Assembly (NCBI RefSeq): GCF_037975245.1
Contig: NC_092576.1
Location: 39,324,611-39,388,610 of the forward strand
Reading direction: 5' to 3'
Length of the DNA: 64,000 nt
Source: Apostichopus japonicus
Taxonomy: Eukaryota > Echinodermata > Holothuroidea > Aspidochirotida > Stichopodidae
Shown here: piece after piece, positions 63,613 through 64,000 of the stretch
Layout of the letters: each line of letters starts with the position of its first letter
How positions within the stretch are numbered: position 1 is the first letter of the stretch
The notes under the pieces: generated by a model
Told to the model about the DNA's origin: nothing
Seen by the model: only the letters and a program-made list of their open reading frames with translations
The model's database searches: none
Translations under genes and position numbers: made by a program

Positions 63613-64000
63613 GGGGAGCGGTGGTTTTCCGCAAATTATCCGTACAGAGGCAAAGAAACATAGTACCCCTATCTGATTTATAGCAAATCGGAATGTGTAG
63701 CGCAGTGTGAATCTTTTACATTTAACATAATTCTTATTTTCATACTGTCTACAAAGAACGGTGTCAATTTAAAAGAAAGTAACGGCAACTGGGCCCGGTG
63801 TAGAGCATCTCTAGATGATACATGGTCGTGTAAGATACATGACACAGGACGTTTCGATATTACAGGACTCATCAATACTGTATGAGTTTGGTTCGATAAG
63901 GCTGGCGGTCTAAAAACTATCAGGCTCACAACCCTGGATCCTCAGCCATAAGGAATAAGTTTTACGACTCACCAAATTCCCGCCCCTCAAAATCGATGCT
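63613..64000. other. Right edge, nothing recognised
   Basis: An 83-codon minus-strand open frame (63678-63929) has no recognisable domain. Confidence 0.35.

Overview
The window is AT-rich, intron-rich animal nuclear DNA crowded with microsatellites, foldback elements, tRNA-derived SINEs and decayed LINE fragments. Short introns with GT/AG ends, one-repeat-per-exon receptor genes and two-finger Ly6 genes fit a marine invertebrate deuterostome, probably an echinoderm; this is an inference from style, not a proven identity. There is no operon, CRISPR or bacterial signature. Almost every short open frame is noise, and the real genes are split into small exons that must be read across introns.

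Left edge (1-2.2 kb, minus strand): the 5' part of a Myb/SANT-like DNA-binding protein gene. Its first coding exon appears to hold only the ATG. The gene leaves the window at base 1, and a DR4-type hormone-response-like repeat lies just upstream of the ATG.

2.2-21 kb: no gene I can support. It holds foldback/MITE-like elements (including one at 4.7 kb with a clean 6-bp target duplication), a 1.5-kb diverged repeat block, a pair of inverted 'GATATC/TTCGAA' minisatellite blocks, two dead LINE reverse-transcriptase fragments (13.7-16.3 and 16.6-17.4 kb) and (TA)n tracts.

21.6-25.8 kb (plus strand): a gene for a secreted or GPI-anchored protein with two Ly6/uPAR three-finger domains, each with ten cysteines and each split by an intron. 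An intron segment of it is duplicated at 27.1-27.9 kb, followed at 28.2 kb by an orphan cysteine-rich exon.

30.3-57.9 kb (minus strand, convergent with the Ly6 gene): the main content. I assemble 32 coding exons that join in one frame (4170 nt, 1389 residues): signal peptide, LRRNT cysteine cap, 26 leucine-rich repeats (22 of them one per 72-bp phase-2/phase-2 exon), C-terminal cap, GCC2/GCC3-type cysteine-rich region, and a C-terminal body with about eight membrane spans. It is built like a modular recognition receptor but its membrane part is not an evident rhodopsin-like 7TM. Its introns host SINEs, MITEs, a 50-bp minisatellite abutting a splice donor, and a 40-bp duplication that copies a splice donor.

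58.0-59.2 kb: a 21-bp minisatellite with higher-order structure lies about 0.13 kb upstream of the receptor's start codon. 59.2-64 kb: no gene supported; it holds a foldback element, a U2-snRNA-like fragment and a MITE with CAGCAAACAC termini.
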